Shown here piece after piece: positions 32,101 through 45,088 of a stretch of DNA of 64,000 nucleotides; within the stretch, counting starts at the first letter, position 1, and each line of letters opens with the position of its first letter. The notes under the pieces are model-generated. The model was given only the letters and a program-made list of their open reading frames with translations. It did no database searches and was not told the origin of the DNA. Origin of the DNA: Costus lasius (taxonomy: Eukaryota; Streptophyta; Magnoliopsida; Zingiberales; Costaceae); NCBI GenBank assembly GCA_027563935.2, contig CM050447.1, positions 85,483,461 to 85,547,460 of the forward strand, read 5' to 3'. Both the position numbers and the translations under genes were made by a program.

Positions 32101-33010
32101 TTCTGCAGCAGTTTTTCTTGACTAATCTGATTAGCAGTTTTGCAGCAAGTTTTTAAGGTACTTTAATGACTTGAAACCCTGATTTTTCACTTGGAATATA
32201 AAGAACATGTGTCGTTCTATCCCGTGGATGAGTTATTTTCATGAAAATATTTTTTGATCATTCTAGGACACATGACAACTTTTCGAATTTGATTAACTTT
32301 TGTGCAGTTTTTGTAGTTTTGTAATCTAAGTAGCCTTCTTTCTGTTGATACCCTAAATTCCTGATAGATTTTAATCCTTTGATTTTTATACATCTGGAAA
32401 GAACACGTTTTATTCTACCACATGGTTCTATCCGTTTTCTTATTGGATCATTAAATCTTATTTTTGGGTATGGTTACTTTTCTTAAAATATTCACTGGCT
32501 GCACTGTTTGCTTTCTACATGTTATAGCTTCTTTTGCCTCCAGATCCAGAAATCTTCAAGAGCAACTATCTTCCACCTCTAGCCACCACTGCATCTGCCT
32601 CTGACATCACTGTTTCCAGCCGTCGACACTGGATTATACCATCTGCAGATTCTTACTTCTTCTACTGCCTCTATTTCCATTGATTAGATTTATTTATGCA
32701 GTAGACTCTTTATTAGTGACTGATTTTTTTTTATCTATGCAGCATTATTTCTGGCACCCACCAGCCGACGATCTCACATCCAGGACTGTATTCTCTAGCA
32801 GGCCACTAGAGATTACTCACTCTACTGTCGGCACCATCACCATCATTGCTAGCAGCTTTTCAGAAAGCATATGTTCTACCTCTGCTTCTTGCCTGCTCGA
32901 CTCTTTCCACCGGCATCCTCTTCAGAGCTCCGGTGACATCTCTGATTCTCTCTTGAGAAAATTATTTTTATCATTATTATTTTTAGAGACTATTTTTAGA
33001 CTGAGCCTTA
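32101..33010 (+). other. Unit Z filler with a less AT-rich stretch of unknown origin
   Basis: 32521-32960 is richer in C and T than its surroundings (for example CCAGCCGTCGACACTGG, CACCAGCCGACGATCTCAC). It has a 117-codon frame at 32680-33033 with no recognised domain and no similarity to gag or pol. A TTTTTTTTATCTATGCAG at about 32727 resembles a splice acceptor. It may be a captured host-gene fragment, or simply diverged element sequence. Confidence 0.3.
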
Positions 33011-34378
33011 TGTATCTTAAATTGTGCAGGTAAAATTTTCAAAAGGCACATCCTTGGACCTTGCAGCATCTGCCCCGACACTATTTTTGGTCTGAGCCTT
33101 ATGTAATTTTGGTCAGAGCTTGCTATATAGTTTTGTGAGTATCATTTGCACTCTCTTGTTCATGATTATTTCATATGGTTGCATCTTTGATTTACTTTAG
33201 ATGTATCACTCACTAAGATTTCTACTCGATATGGTCTCTTGAATCTATCATTTTACACTTTTGAACATTATTATTTGAGTTTGATGCTTCTACACCTCTA
33301 TAACCACCGACACTGCTATTCTGTTTCACATGCTTATCTTTCTTTTCGATGCGGTTGTATGATGATTATGATGATACTGATTTCTACTATTTCGATGGGG
33401 TTGTATTATGATATTTCGATATTCTGATGAGCTATCTTTGATATGGTTGTAGTATACATGATGATATATTTAGTGTTTACGATGATATTTTGTGATGATG
33501 ATGAGTATATTCTTGTTTTATATTGTTGATGACTTGATTGATTGATGATGAATGGATTCAAATTCATGATTAGAGAAAAACCCTATCATGTTAGATTTAC
33601 TTCTTCAATGCATATCTATCTCTGAAATTTGACATTGGTTGTTGCATGAAATTTTGGGTAGATGTATTATTTGAGGAATAAGATCTAAGGTGAACCTATT
33701 CTTTTGAAAAAAATGAGTATATGAGTATGATTTGAGAATTGAGATCAATTGATCAACCTACTAGATGTTTAGTTTATTTTTCTATTTGTTGGGAAATAAG
33801 AATCCAAGATCCATAAAAATAGTGAGAGACTCCCCTACTTGGCACTATGTAAAATTGATGGTGGTACCTAAGACATGGGTTGAAGTCTATGCATGAAAAA
33901 TAATGAGAGATAAAAAGAATAAGACTCCTCTACTCGGCACTACGCAAAATTGATAGTGGTACCGAAGATAAGAGTTGAAGTCAAAAATAAAAAGTGTGTA
34001 TCTAAGTGGGTACATGCCATCTTTACAAAAACAAACAAAATGCATAAAAAAAAGAAAAAAAAAATATGTGTGGAAAAAGATCTTGGAAACCTAATTCCTA
34101 TAAACAAAAGCATGATAGATTTGAACTGAAAACTGAGTGAAACCATGAGATTGAAAATTTTATTTATTATACAAGTTGCAAAGTTTTATTTAATTGAGTT
34201 GTGGATCTAGAGGATTGAATTCTAAGAATGATATGTTTATTTGAAGTTTTGTGAAACAATTGATGGAATTTTTCAATGATGATTGTATTTTAGAAATTTA
34301 TTGAGCATGAAAAGGTTATTCTTTTAATCAATTTTTGATTTTTGCTTGAGGACAAGCAAAGTTTGAGCCTTATGTATT
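33011..34378 (+). other. 3' UTR of unit Z
   Basis: It aligns with the unit Y 3' UTR. It carries hairpin units at 33843-33863 (CACTAT/ATGGTG) and 33938-33958 (CACTA/TAGTG), each in a TGGCAC...GTGGTACC context. It ends with TTGCTTGAGGACAAGCAAAG just before LTR-d. No gene seen. Confidence 0.7.
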
Positions 34379-34398
34379 TGATGACACCAAAATATATA

Positions 34399-36090
34399 TG
34401 AAAGTCCCCAGAAGGGGGCGAAACCCTAAAGCATGGCGCGTATAAAATTTTTAAACAGCGGAAGAGGGTTTCTAGGGGATCGGATTCATGCATAACATAT
34501 GATCAACTTGTTAAACCGATTGCAAACATAAAAGATGTCATACCGATGCCATTGTGTGGATGGCGACTTGGAAGCAGAGAGTGAAGTCGCTCTCCTCCAG
34601 AGAAGACGCACACAAGATGTGATCGCCTACTCCCTTAGTGCTCCTTGTGCTAGCAAGGTTCTAAGGAGTCCTTGTCGAATGGAAGGGAAGAGAATCCTTT
34701 GCTTGGCGATTTCTTCCTTCTCCTTTTTCGTCAACCTCTTCACCACACGAGAGAGAACTTGTTGGCGACGAGAGAGGAGGAGAAGCGAGAGAGTAGAGCG
34801 TCTTAGGCGTGAACGTGAGTAGTGGTCACGTATGTGATCATGCTTTCTAAAAATAGAAAGCCACTTACTCACATGCGATCATGGGTTTACCCCAATCGCA
34901 AACTCCTCTCCATTTGAACCACACGCTCTCTCAATGAGCTGGTTCAATTTGGTTTGGTCCAAAGACCAATTAACCCAAGCGATTTGGTCTAGATCACAAT
35001 TAAACCCTAAGGCTCCAGATCCAACCGTTCATCTCTTGATGCTCCTGATCCCACCGATCTAGCATCCATTCTCTCGATCAAAGCTTACCGATCTCAAGCC
35101 CTAATCAATCAAACATGATCAGACCAGATCTCACTTACAATCAGAGACTAAATCCCTTTAAACTGAACCCAAACAATTCAGTCCATACGATCTGACTTAA
35201 GTAAGCCATATCATCAAATTGTGCGACCCTGAGGGTTTTTTTTAAATGTCGGTAACGATAACTCACGTTATCACGATCAGTGAGGGGTATCTAGCAACAC
35301 ATCACTGTCTCCCGATATAAAGAAAAGAGTCTTCCAAGACTACACCCAAACCACAGCACAAGTGTGAATCCACTTCACAAGGCATGCAAGTTTCCTTTGC
35401 CACTGGATGTTCTTATTGGACAAGCGTGTCAAGCTTGTAGCTCCAATATGATGAGCATGATTAGATTAGATGATCATAGTCACCTAGGTATGGCCATACA
35501 CTTTCTCAATCATCTCATCCAGGGGGGCCCCTTTAGAACATCACACTCCAATTAAGGAGACGGCAATCCTATATCTATCACTAGTGCCCTAACCTGATTC
35601 AAGCTCACCATCCAAGATAGTCTATAATCATTATGTTTCAAATGATATTGAACTACCTCAAAACAATGACAATCATCATTTAGAAACACAAGTGATCTCA
35701 AGTCAGAGGAAATGTGCCACTTGTTGCAATCAAGGATTATTCACATTGTGACAAGCAATTGAATATCCTAGTAGGGTCTGTCCAGTACATCCAATGTACC
35801 CATGAGTCTACATCTTATTCCATGCTCGAAGCATCCTATAAGATTAGAACACATATTAGTCTCAATCATATCAAGGCTGTCTCATGTTCACCAAGATATC
35901 TCGACTAAGGACATTACAGCATGTCAGCCTAGCTGAACACCATTGAGACATTATTCAGAAGTACAATTATTGCAGCAGACAATGTAACCAACTGAATAAC
36001 AACCATGCCTTTATAAACATAAGAGTTTATTACATGATACTGATACAATCCCAAGGCTTCAAACATTAGCCTTAAGGGCATACCCCAACA
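34399..36090 (-). repeat. 3' LTR of copia copy 1
   Basis: It starts TGAAAGTCCCC and ends GGGCATACCCCAACA in plus-strand reading. It has a matching twin at 41795-43486. Confidence 0.96.
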
Positions 36091-36108
36091 ATCTCCCACT
36101 TGCACTTA
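36091..36108 (-). other. Polypurine tract of copia copy 1
   Basis: On the minus strand this reads AAGTGCAAGTGGGAGAT against the 3' LTR. The identical tract is at 60114 in copy 2. Confidence 0.8.
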
Positions 36109-36110
36109 AT

Positions 36111-39100
36111 CTAATGGTTGAGAAATCTCAAACCCATATTATTACAGTGCTTCTCATGCTTCTGCTGCGCCAGAGGCTTGGTAAGCGGGTCTGCCAGATT
36201 GTCATCTGTATGAACCTTGCAGACTTTGATCTCGCCACGATCAATGATCTCCCTGATCAAATGAAATCGTCTCTGTATGTGCTTGGACTTCTGGTGCGAC
36301 CGTGGTTCCTTTGCTTGTGCGATTGCTCCAGTGTTATCACAGAAGATAACCAAAGGATCTGCACTCGAAGGAACAACACCAAGTTCTCTCACGAACTTAC
36401 GAATCCACACTGCCTCCTTGGATGCTTCCGAGGCTGCAACATACTCGGCTTCTGTTGTGGAATCAGCAACAGTTGACTGTTTGAAACTCTTCCACACCAC
36501 CGCTCCTCCATTCAAGCTAAAAACAAAGCCTGATTGCGATCGGAAATCATCCTGGTCAGACTGGAACAAAGCGTCAGTATATCCTTCTATACTGAGTTCT
36601 TCCTGACCACCATATATCAAGAACATATCTTTGGTCCTCCGAAGATATTTTAAAATGTTCTTGACTGCAATCCAGTGCGCCATACCTGGATTACTTTGGA
36701 ACCGACTGGTCACGCTTAACCCGTAAGCGACGTCTGGGCGAGTACATAACATCGCATACATAATGGATCCAATAGCCGAAGCATAAGGCGTATTGTCCAT
36801 TTCATCTTTCTCAGTCTGTGTTTGTGGACACTGACTCTTTGAAAGATTCAGACCATGTCTAACTGGAAGATATCCTCTTTTAGAATTCTCTAAATGAAAT
36901 CTCTCCAGGACTTTATCGATGTAAGTACTCTGGCACAGCCCGAGAAGCCTCTTAGATCTATCCCTGTAGATCTTCACACCTAATACATAGGCTGCTTCTC
37001 CTAAATCTTTCATCTGGAAACATTTCCTTAACCATGCCTTAACCGCATGCATTTCAGGAATGTCATTTCCAATGATCAAGATGTCATCGACGTAGAGGAC
37101 TAGGAAAGTAATCACGCTCCCACTAAACCTCTTATATACACATGGGTCATCCTCGTTCTTGATGAAACCAAATTCAGAGATTGATTCATCAAAATGAATA
37201 TTCTAGCTTCTCGATGCTTGTTTAAGTCCATAAATAGACTTCTTTAACTTGCATATTTTATGACGATCTGATGGATTAGTGAAACCTTCAGGTTGTGTCA
37301 TATACACATCCTCTTCCAGATTTCCATTAAGGAAAGCTGTCTTCACATCCATTTGCCAGATCTCATAATCATAATATGCAGCTATCGCCAAAAGAATCCG
37401 AATAGACTTAAACATGGCTACAGGTGAGAAAGTTTCATCATAATCTATCCCGTAGATTTGTTTGAAACCTTTCGCAACTAGCCTGCCTTTATAGGTAACC
37501 ACGTTACCATCCATGTCAATCTTCTTCTTGAAGATCCATTTGCAGCCTATAGGGATAACTCCCGGAGGCGGATCAACCAAATCCCAGACTTGGTTATCTG
37601 ACATGGAGTCCATCTCGGCGCGCATAGCTTCAAGCCATCTCGCTGAATCCGGTCCACTAACCGCATCCGCATAAGTGAGGGGTTCATCATTATCAATGAT
37701 GTAGACTCCGTCATAGCGCTCAGGCTGTCGACGGATCCTTCCCGATCTTCGCGGTTCCCGTGATATCTGAGCCTCAGGTTGTTTAGTAACCTGTTCTACC
37801 GGCTCAGGCTCATCCAACTGTGCTTGACCACTTTGTCCTTCCTCTGGATTCTCATCCAGCTTTATTTCTCTCCCACTGGCCTCTTGCAGAAGAAACTCCT
37901 TCTCAAGAAATATGGCCGTCCGAGCAACAAATACCTTGTTCTCTTTGGGATCGTAGAAATAATAACCCTTAGTTTCCTTAGGGTAACCGACGAAGATACA
38001 TTTCTCAGATCTGCTCTCTAGTTTCCCAGAGGCGAGCTTTTTGACATAAGCCTCGCAGCCCCAGATCCTGATAAATGTCAAGCTAGGCTGTTTCCCATAC
38101 CATAATTCATATGGGGTCTTTGAAACTGCCTTGGATGGCACTCGGTTTAGTACCTTCGCAGCTGTCTCCAGTGCAAATCCCCAAAAGGAGTAAGGTAGAG
38201 TAGCCTGACTCATCATAGAACGAACCATATCAAGTAACGTTCTATTTCTCCTCTCGGACACACCATTCCATTGCGGTGTTCCTAGCGGAGTGAGCTGTGA
38301 GATAATCCCACACTCCTTTAGATAGTCAGTTAACTCTCGACTTAGGTATTCTCCACCTCGATCAGAACGAAGTGCCTTGATATTTCGGCCTAGCTGATTT
38401 TGTACTTCATTCTTGAACTCTTTGAACTTGTCAAAAGATTCACTTTTATGTCTCATAAGATAGACATACCCATATCTACTGAAATCATCAGTGAAGGTAA
38501 TGAAGTACTGATAGCCACCTCTGGCATGTTTACTAAATGGCCCACACACATCACTGTGTATAAGGTCAAGTAAACCTGAAGCCCTTTGACCTTTATGAGG
38601 AAAAGGCGACTTCGTCATTTTGCCCATTAAACAAGCTTTGCATGTATCAATCTCCTCATAGGAGAATGATCCCAGCAGTCCATGATCATGCAACCGCTTA
38701 ATGCGTTTCTTGTTAATATGACCTAAACGACTATGCCATAGCAAGGTGCTGTCATCAGCATATTTGGCTTTCTTATTATCAATATTGTGTATAGAACATT
38801 CCATGTCCAACATGAATAACCCATTGTTAATTGAACCAGTAGCATAAACAATATTATCTAAAGAAAGAACACACTTTGAAATATTGCATTCAAAGGAAAA
38901 CCCCTTCCTGACAAGAGCAGGAATGGAGATAATATTTTTAGTAATGCTGGGAACAAAGTAACAATTGTCTAGTTCCAATACAAGTCCAGATGGTAAAAAG
39001 ATGAAATAGTCTCCTACAGCAACAGCAGCAACCCGTGCCCCGTTTCCAACTCGTAGGTCCACCTCATGCTGTCCCACCTGTCTTCTTCTCTTGAGTTCCT

Positions 39101-39995
39101 GTACATTTGAACAAATGTGAACTCCACATGCAGTGTCCAACACCCATGAAATAGAAGAAGATGAAACCATGACTTCCGTCACGTATATACCTGAGCCAGA
39201 AGCGATGCTTCCCCTCTTGTCTCCTTGGAGCGCTTTACAGTCCTTTTTCCAGTGACCCAGCTGGCCACAGTGGAAACATCTGTATTCCTTCGACCGCTTG
39301 ACCTTTTGCTTCAGAGCCTTGCTGTAGCTCTTGACAGGGGTCTTGCCCTTCTTCCCCTTCTTCTTATTCCTAGAAGGAAACATCAAGACAGAGGTTGAAG
39401 GCTTTCCCTTCAGAGTCTCCTCAGTAGTCAAGAGCATATTCAGCAGCTCTGCCGGAGTACAATCGATTTTGTTCATATTAAAGTTAATGATGAACGCATC
39501 GAAAGAGGGCGGGAGAGACTGCAGAATAATGTCTACAGCAAGCTCCTGATTGATGGTATGTCCCAGTTTCTCTAGAGCCTCCTTGTGCCCAATCATCTTG
39601 AGCACGTGAGCTCCCACTGGACTCCCTTCAGCCAGTTTGCTCTGAAAGAACAGCTTAGTCAAATTATAGCGCTCAGTCCTCGCCTGCGCAGCATACAGCA
39701 TCTTGAGGTTTGCTATCATTTCTATAGCAGACATATCCTCATGCTGACGCTGCAGCGGTGGCGTCATAGACGCTAGCATCAGGCAAGCGACATCAATGCT
39801 ATCATTGACATGCTTTTCATAGGCATCCCGAACCGCCCTTGCGGCGTTCGGAGCGGGCTGAGGCGGTATAGCCGTCTCGAGGACATACAGTTTCCTCTCT
39901 GCCTTAAGAACAATCTTAAGGTGTCCGAACCAGTCTGAGAAGTTTGGCCCAGCAAACTTCTCTCTTTCCAGTAGGGATCGCACATTGAAGCTCAT
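36111..39995 (-). pseudogene. Copia gag-pol polyprotein with one nonsense codon (copy 1)
   Basis: One frame of 1294 codons plus stop starts [10 protein letters not shown] at 39995. Gag occupies about 1-235, the CCHC knuckle [14 protein letters not shown] is at 240-253, and the protease site is [10 protein letters not shown] at about 286. The GAG-pre-integrase finger is [12 protein letters not shown]...CKACLMGK. The integrase core has [18 protein letters not shown] and [11 protein letters not shown] has DVKTAFLNG and YVDDILIIG; RNase H has TTEAEYVAASEASKEA and ends near ADPLTKPLAQQ. The order PR-IN-RT-RH defines Ty1/copia. The only break seen is TAG at 37203-37205, codon 931, inside RT; copy 2 has Trp (TGG) there. 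All else is open, so the copy was probably active recently. Confidence 0.95.
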
Positions 39996-41780
39996 GGTGT
40001 TCGTTGCTGCAGGAATCTACAACAATGCAAGAACAGCAAGGTCAGTATCAATGTTAAGAATCAATCAGGACTTAAGAATGATTCTTTTTCTCACTATTTT
40101 ATCTGGCTGAAAAATCCAGCAAAACAGCCCGAAAGAGTAGAACTCTTTTAGTGAGATGGGATCCAGATTTCATACTTGGTCTCCGCGTCCCGCTCAGGCG
40201 AGATAAGATGCACAGAGAGTACAAGCACTAATCTCTGGTAGGCAGTCCCTGCCAATCCCCAACCCGTGCGATTCCCCTTCATCTGGGCAATCCAGCAGAC
40301 TGTGCCAACTGAGTTGGTACAACACAGTCTCTGATCCCTCAGATGGCTGCCTCCATGTGCTACCATATGCGCCACATATGTAGCCTACATGGTCAAGCTA
40401 ACCCGACCTACTCCCTGGACCACCACGTGCTATGCTGAGCAACGAGAAGCGATAAATCCCTTCTCTGTAACACGCAGGTGTAATCCCGCACCGTCTGAAG
40501 ATAGATGGATGTGCCCACTGAGTGGGTACAACACGGCTCCAACGATAATCATAACAGTGAGGTTTCGCGTCAGAAGGCTTACGAGCTTGATATTTTAGCG
40601 TTGGATTTTAACGGTCTTTTATCTTCTTGACTATCATGCAATTCCTATGGTGATAGCAGAAGATAAACTCATGCAATTCTAATTATAAAAGCAATAAATA
40701 GAAAGCATGCTGATCTTATGTGGTAAAAGCCCATTAAGCCTAAGTTAGACCTTAAATTAAACTTAAGTCTTCACTTGCTTTTCTTCATGGGTCTTTTGCT
40801 GCTCATCTGGCCCAAACCAGGGCCCAAGCGCCATCTGCAGCTCAGGTGCGCCCACCAGGTAAATGTGCCTGGTCCCAGAGTCGAACCCTGGACCTCCCAC
40901 CTGGTCTAGCCACTGCTGCATGCGCCTCTGCCAAGTGTGCTCTGTGCTCTTGTCTGATTAATTTACAAATTAATCTATCTAGACAAGATTGACTCCCAGG
41001 TCAATTACATTTTATAAATTAAATGCAATGTGATGCGCAGATCACAATAAAAATTAATTTACAAATTTTAACCAGGCACGCAGGCCCCAGCACAGCACAC
41101 ATTAATTAGGCGTCCCACATAAGATTAAATAAACAAGCATATGCTTACAATAAACATGTGATCCATTCATGAAAATAAAATTTTTCAAAAAACCCATTGG
41201 CATCAATTTTATTTTCCTTATGTGCCCTACTACCTTACAACGGTCCATTAATAGGGATCCACTCGTCAGACCTAGTCAGATCCACTGCCCTTGCATGCAC
41301 CAAGTCCTAACTGACTTGAGTCGACCCAGTGGTCAACTATGCATGCGCTAGGGCTGAACAACCTACATGAGTTTTGGCAAGCGGGTGTGACCCCAGGCCT
41401 AACTCATGCGTGTTCACTAGTTGTCTCAACCAGACCTCGCTACACGCCTTTGATGTAGTCGACCTATAGCCACCTTATGCTTGCGCATAGGTGCCATCTG
41501 GTCGACCCATCTAGGCTGTCAGATGGTCTGATCAGACTAGTTGGATCTTAAATAGAGATGACTTCAACCCTACTAACCCGTCTAAGGACTTATAGCAGGC
41601 GCCATTTAGATCTAAGGTGAGTCGCGCAAGTAAAGAAGTTTTTGAGAAAAACTAAATGTATGCGCCAACTAGATAGATGCGCTAATGATAAAAAATCATA
41701 CTTCATGTAGTTTAGATCTAAGGTGTTGCGCAAACATGGATCACTTCAGTTCAGCAATCATATAAATCATGCATATAACC
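39996..41780 (-). other. Long untranslated leader of copia copy 1
   Basis: About 1.8 kb lies between the primer-binding site and the gag start, long for a copia leader. No conserved frame is seen. It contains a tRNA-like stretch on the minus strand at 40871-40916 (see separate entry). Confidence 0.7.
40871..40916 (-). other. tRNA/SINE-like B-box stretch in the copia leader
   Basis: On the minus strand this contains GAGGTCCAGGG followed by TTCGACTCTGGGACC. It resembles a tRNA T-arm with a B box (GGTTCGACTC), with an upstream TGGCTAGACCAGGTGGG that is only loosely like an A box. It may be a relic SINE head. Copy 2 cannot be compared because its leader lies outside the window. Confidence 0.4.
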
Positions 41781-41792
41781 GCTCTGATACCA
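41781..41792 (-). other. Primer-binding site of copia copy 1
   Basis: On the minus strand this reads TGGTATCAGAGC, complementary to initiator-Met tRNA, two bases inside the 5' LTR. Confidence 0.93.
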
Positions 41793-41794
41793 AT

Positions 41795-43486
41795 TGAAAG
41801 TCCCCAGAAGGGGGCGAAACCCTAAAGCATGGCGCGTATAAAATTTTTAAACAGCGGAAGAGGGTTTCTAGGGGATCGGATTCATGCATAACATATGATC
41901 AACTTGTTAAACCGATTGCAAACATAGAAGATGTCATACCGATGCCATTGTGTGGATGGCGACTTGGAAGCAGAGAGTGAAGTCGCTCTCCTCCAGAGAA
42001 GACGCACACAAGATGTGATCGCCTACTCCCTTAGTGCTCCTTGTGCTAGCAAGGTTCTAAGGAGTCCTTGTCGAATGGAAGGGAAGAGAATCCTTTGCTT
42101 GGCGATTTCTTCCTTCTCCTTTTTCGTCAACCTCTTCACCACACGAGAGAGAGCTTGTTGGCGATGAGAGAGGAGGAGAAGCGAGAGAGTAGAGCGTCTT
42201 AGGCGTGAACGTGAGTAGTGGTCACGTATGTGATCATGCTTTCTAAAAATAGAAAGCCACTTACTCACATGCGATCATGGGTTTACCCCAATCGCAAACT
42301 CCTCTCCATTTGAACCACACGCTCACTCAATGAGCTGGTTCAATTTGGTTTGGTCCAAAGACCAATTAACCCAAGCGATTTGGTCTAGATCACAATTAAA
42401 CCCTAAGGCTCCAGATCCAACCGTTCATCTCTTGATGCTCCTGATCTCACCGATCTAGCATCCATTCTCTCGATCAAAGCTTACCGATCTCAAGCCCTAA
42501 TCAATCAAACATGATCAGACCAGATCTCACTTACAATCAGAGACTAAATCCCTTTAAACTGAACCCAAACAATTCAGTCCATACGATCTGACTTAAGTAA
42601 GCCATATCATCAAATTGTGTGACCCTGAGGGTTTTCTTTAAATGTCGGTAACGATAACTCACGTTATCACGATCAGTGAGGGGTATCTAGCAACACATCA
42701 CTGTCTCCCGATATAAAGAAAAGAGTCTTCCAAGACTACACCCAAACCACAGCACAAGTGTGAATCCACTTCACAAGGCATGCAAGTTTCCTTTGCCACT
42801 GGATGTTCTTATTGGACAAGCGTGTCAAGCTTGTAGCTCCAATATGATGAGCATGATTAGATCAGATGATCATAGTCACCTGGGTATGGCCATACACTTT
42901 CTCAATCATCTCATCCAGGGGGGCCCCTTTAGAACATCACACTCCAATTAAGGAGACGGCAATCCTATATCTATCACTAGTGCCCTAACCTGATTCAAGC
43001 TCACCATCCAAGATAGTCTATAATCATTATGTTTCAAATGATATTGAACTACCTCAAAACAATGACAATCATCATTTAGAAACACAAGTGATCTCAAGTC
43101 AGAGGAAATGTGCCACTTGTTGCAATCAAGGATTATTCACATTGTGACAAGCAATTGAATATCCTAGTAGGGTCTGTCCAGTACATCCAATGTACCCATG
43201 AGTCTACATCTTATTCCATGCTCGAAGCATCCTATAAGATTAGAACACATATTAGTCTCAATCATATCAAGGCTGTCTCATGTTCACCAAGATATCTCGA
43301 CTAAGGACATTACAGCATGTCAGCCTAGCTGAACACCATTGAGACATTATTCAGAAGTACAATTATTGCAGCAGACAATGTAACCAACTGAATAACAACC
43401 ATGCCTTTATAAACATAAGAGTTTATTACATGATACTGATACAATCCCAAGGCTTCAAACATTAGCCTTAAGGGCATACCCCAACA
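41795..43486 (-). repeat. 5' LTR of copia copy 1
   Basis: 1692 bp, the same length as the 3' LTR, with nine substitutions seen. It carries the element promoter on the minus strand. Confidence 0.96.
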
Positions 43487-44851
43487 ATATAGTATATTTT
43501 TTATCAATTTATATATCTTTTCAAGCTCAATTGAAGATCTTTTGCTTATTTTTATGCCAAAATTATCAAATATTGCAAAATCTGCTTCTATTTTGGTTTT
43601 TCATGATTTTCAGGTAAAAAGGCACTATTTTGAGGCATTTTCAAGCAAAATCGACGACATAGAAGAGTTACCATCATCAAGAGGAGATCACCCGACAAAT
43701 TTCACGCAAATCGAAGCAACTGACCGAAATACAGTAGTGCCATATTTTATATTACGATACCATATTTCGGTACGATACCGTAATATCAGAGCACTGCCGT
43801 AATTTGGTGGATTTTGATATCAGAAAGTTTACCTGATTTTACGACACCGCCGTAAAGAATTACACGGGCTGTATTTTGGAGCGCTTCAGAACAAAAAGAT
43901 TCACTGAAATTACGGTACTGGCGTAAACCATTTTACGGTGTCGTATTCCTCAGAGATTTCAGACTAGAGAACTCGTCCGATTTTACGGCACCACCATTAT
44001 ACCTTTTACGGGTCGTAATTTTGACACAGGGTTCACAGACCCAAAATACGGCACTGCCGTAAAATAAAACACGACCGTATTATCTTCCTGGACGCGCGAC
44101 TTTTTGGGGCTGAATCTTGCGCGGACTATAACTTTTGATCCAGAGCTCCAAATTGAGATCTCGTCTTTAACAAGAGAACACACACGAAGTGAAGCCCTAA
44201 TTTTTATCCAGTATTGAGAGAGCAATCGACAGAAGGGCGCTTAGGGTTTGGCTTTGCGCCGAGAGGCGTGGAGGCCACCACAGGCCGTGATTTTCACACA
44301 AAAACTTCGCCTGGAGGAGGAGACGATACCCCAGAAGTTTTAGAGGAAAAAGAGTTCAATCGGAGGAGGAACCAACGAAAGAAGGGGCACGACACTGTTC
44401 ATAGCGTGTTTTGGAGGCAAATTACGGCTGTAATTTCTATTACAGCCGTGTTGTAACGTTGTTTCTTCTTCTTCTTTGATTTCTAAACACTTTGATACTA
44501 TGGCTTATTGTATTTCTCTTTCCATGCTAGCTTAATCATATTTTGGGACATGGGTGTAATTCACTTTGATTTCTTAATGATTAGATAACTCTTATTTTCG
44601 TCAGAATAGTTTTATTATGATGATTCTGCTTATTTGATTGTTTGTCTTTGATTCTCCATAGATTGATGTTATTATTCATGTTTTAGAGTTCTCGCAAAAA
44701 GGACCGAAAGGTGATTTGCTTGAGAACTTGGAACCCTAGAATTGCATGTTAGGAACTCTCTTAGGTTAGTTCTTAATTATTTGATTTTAGTGATCTTATT
44801 GCCGTGATGATAATTTGAATCTAGGGTAGAGTTGAGTTGTCAAACGTGGAG

Positions 44852-45088
44852 ATCTTGCAAGAAAGTGAGGATAGGAACATTGGAGAACCATAAGTAGAAC
44901 TTGTGTTGAGTCTCGGATGTACGAAAGTGATCCTTGAGATTCCACTTGAGACAATCAACCTAGAATTCGGATGCACGAAAGTGATCTCGAGTTCTTTGAT
45001 TGATGATTTACTTATCTTTAGCATTGGGATAGATCTTGCACGAAAGCGAGGATTAGTCCCTGCATGATTGTCTGCACGAAAGTGAGAT
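44852..45088 (+). other. Cluster of bulged-G hairpins in LTR-d
   Basis: Hairpins lie at 44915-44933 (GGAT/ATCC, TAC/GTG, GAAA), 44969-44987 (GGAT/ATCT, CAC/GTG, GAAA), 45033-45053 (one inner mismatch) and 45070-45088 (GTCT/AGAT, CAC/GTG, GAAA). A weaker one starts at 44851, where CAA/GTG does not pair fully. Confidence 0.65.

Larger units (their letters stand above)
34399..43486 (-). mobile_element. Full-length Ty1/copia element, very young
   Basis: A 9088-bp element on the minus strand with two LTRs of exactly 1692 bp, TG...CA ends, TSD ATATA (34394-34398 and 43487-43491), an initiator-Met primer-binding site, a polypurine tract and one gag-pol frame with one nonsense codon. I count nine differences between the LTRs by eye (about 0.5%), so insertion is probably about 0.2 million years old or less at 1.3e-8. 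The integrase and RT sequences fit a Tork-type lineage; that placement is from memory and tentative. Confidence 0.95.

Noticed and set aside
34535..34872. Overlapping plus and minus ORFs in the copia LTR (also at 41931)
   Set aside because: Shadow frames in purine/pyrimidine-rich LTR sequence; repeated only with the LTR.
35364..35908. Small ORFs (for example near 35364-35555 and 35714-35908) repeated almost unchanged at 42760, 43110, 59387 and 59737
   Set aside because: They lie inside copia LTRs and are conserved only because the LTRs are young copies. No domain, and they run antisense to the element.
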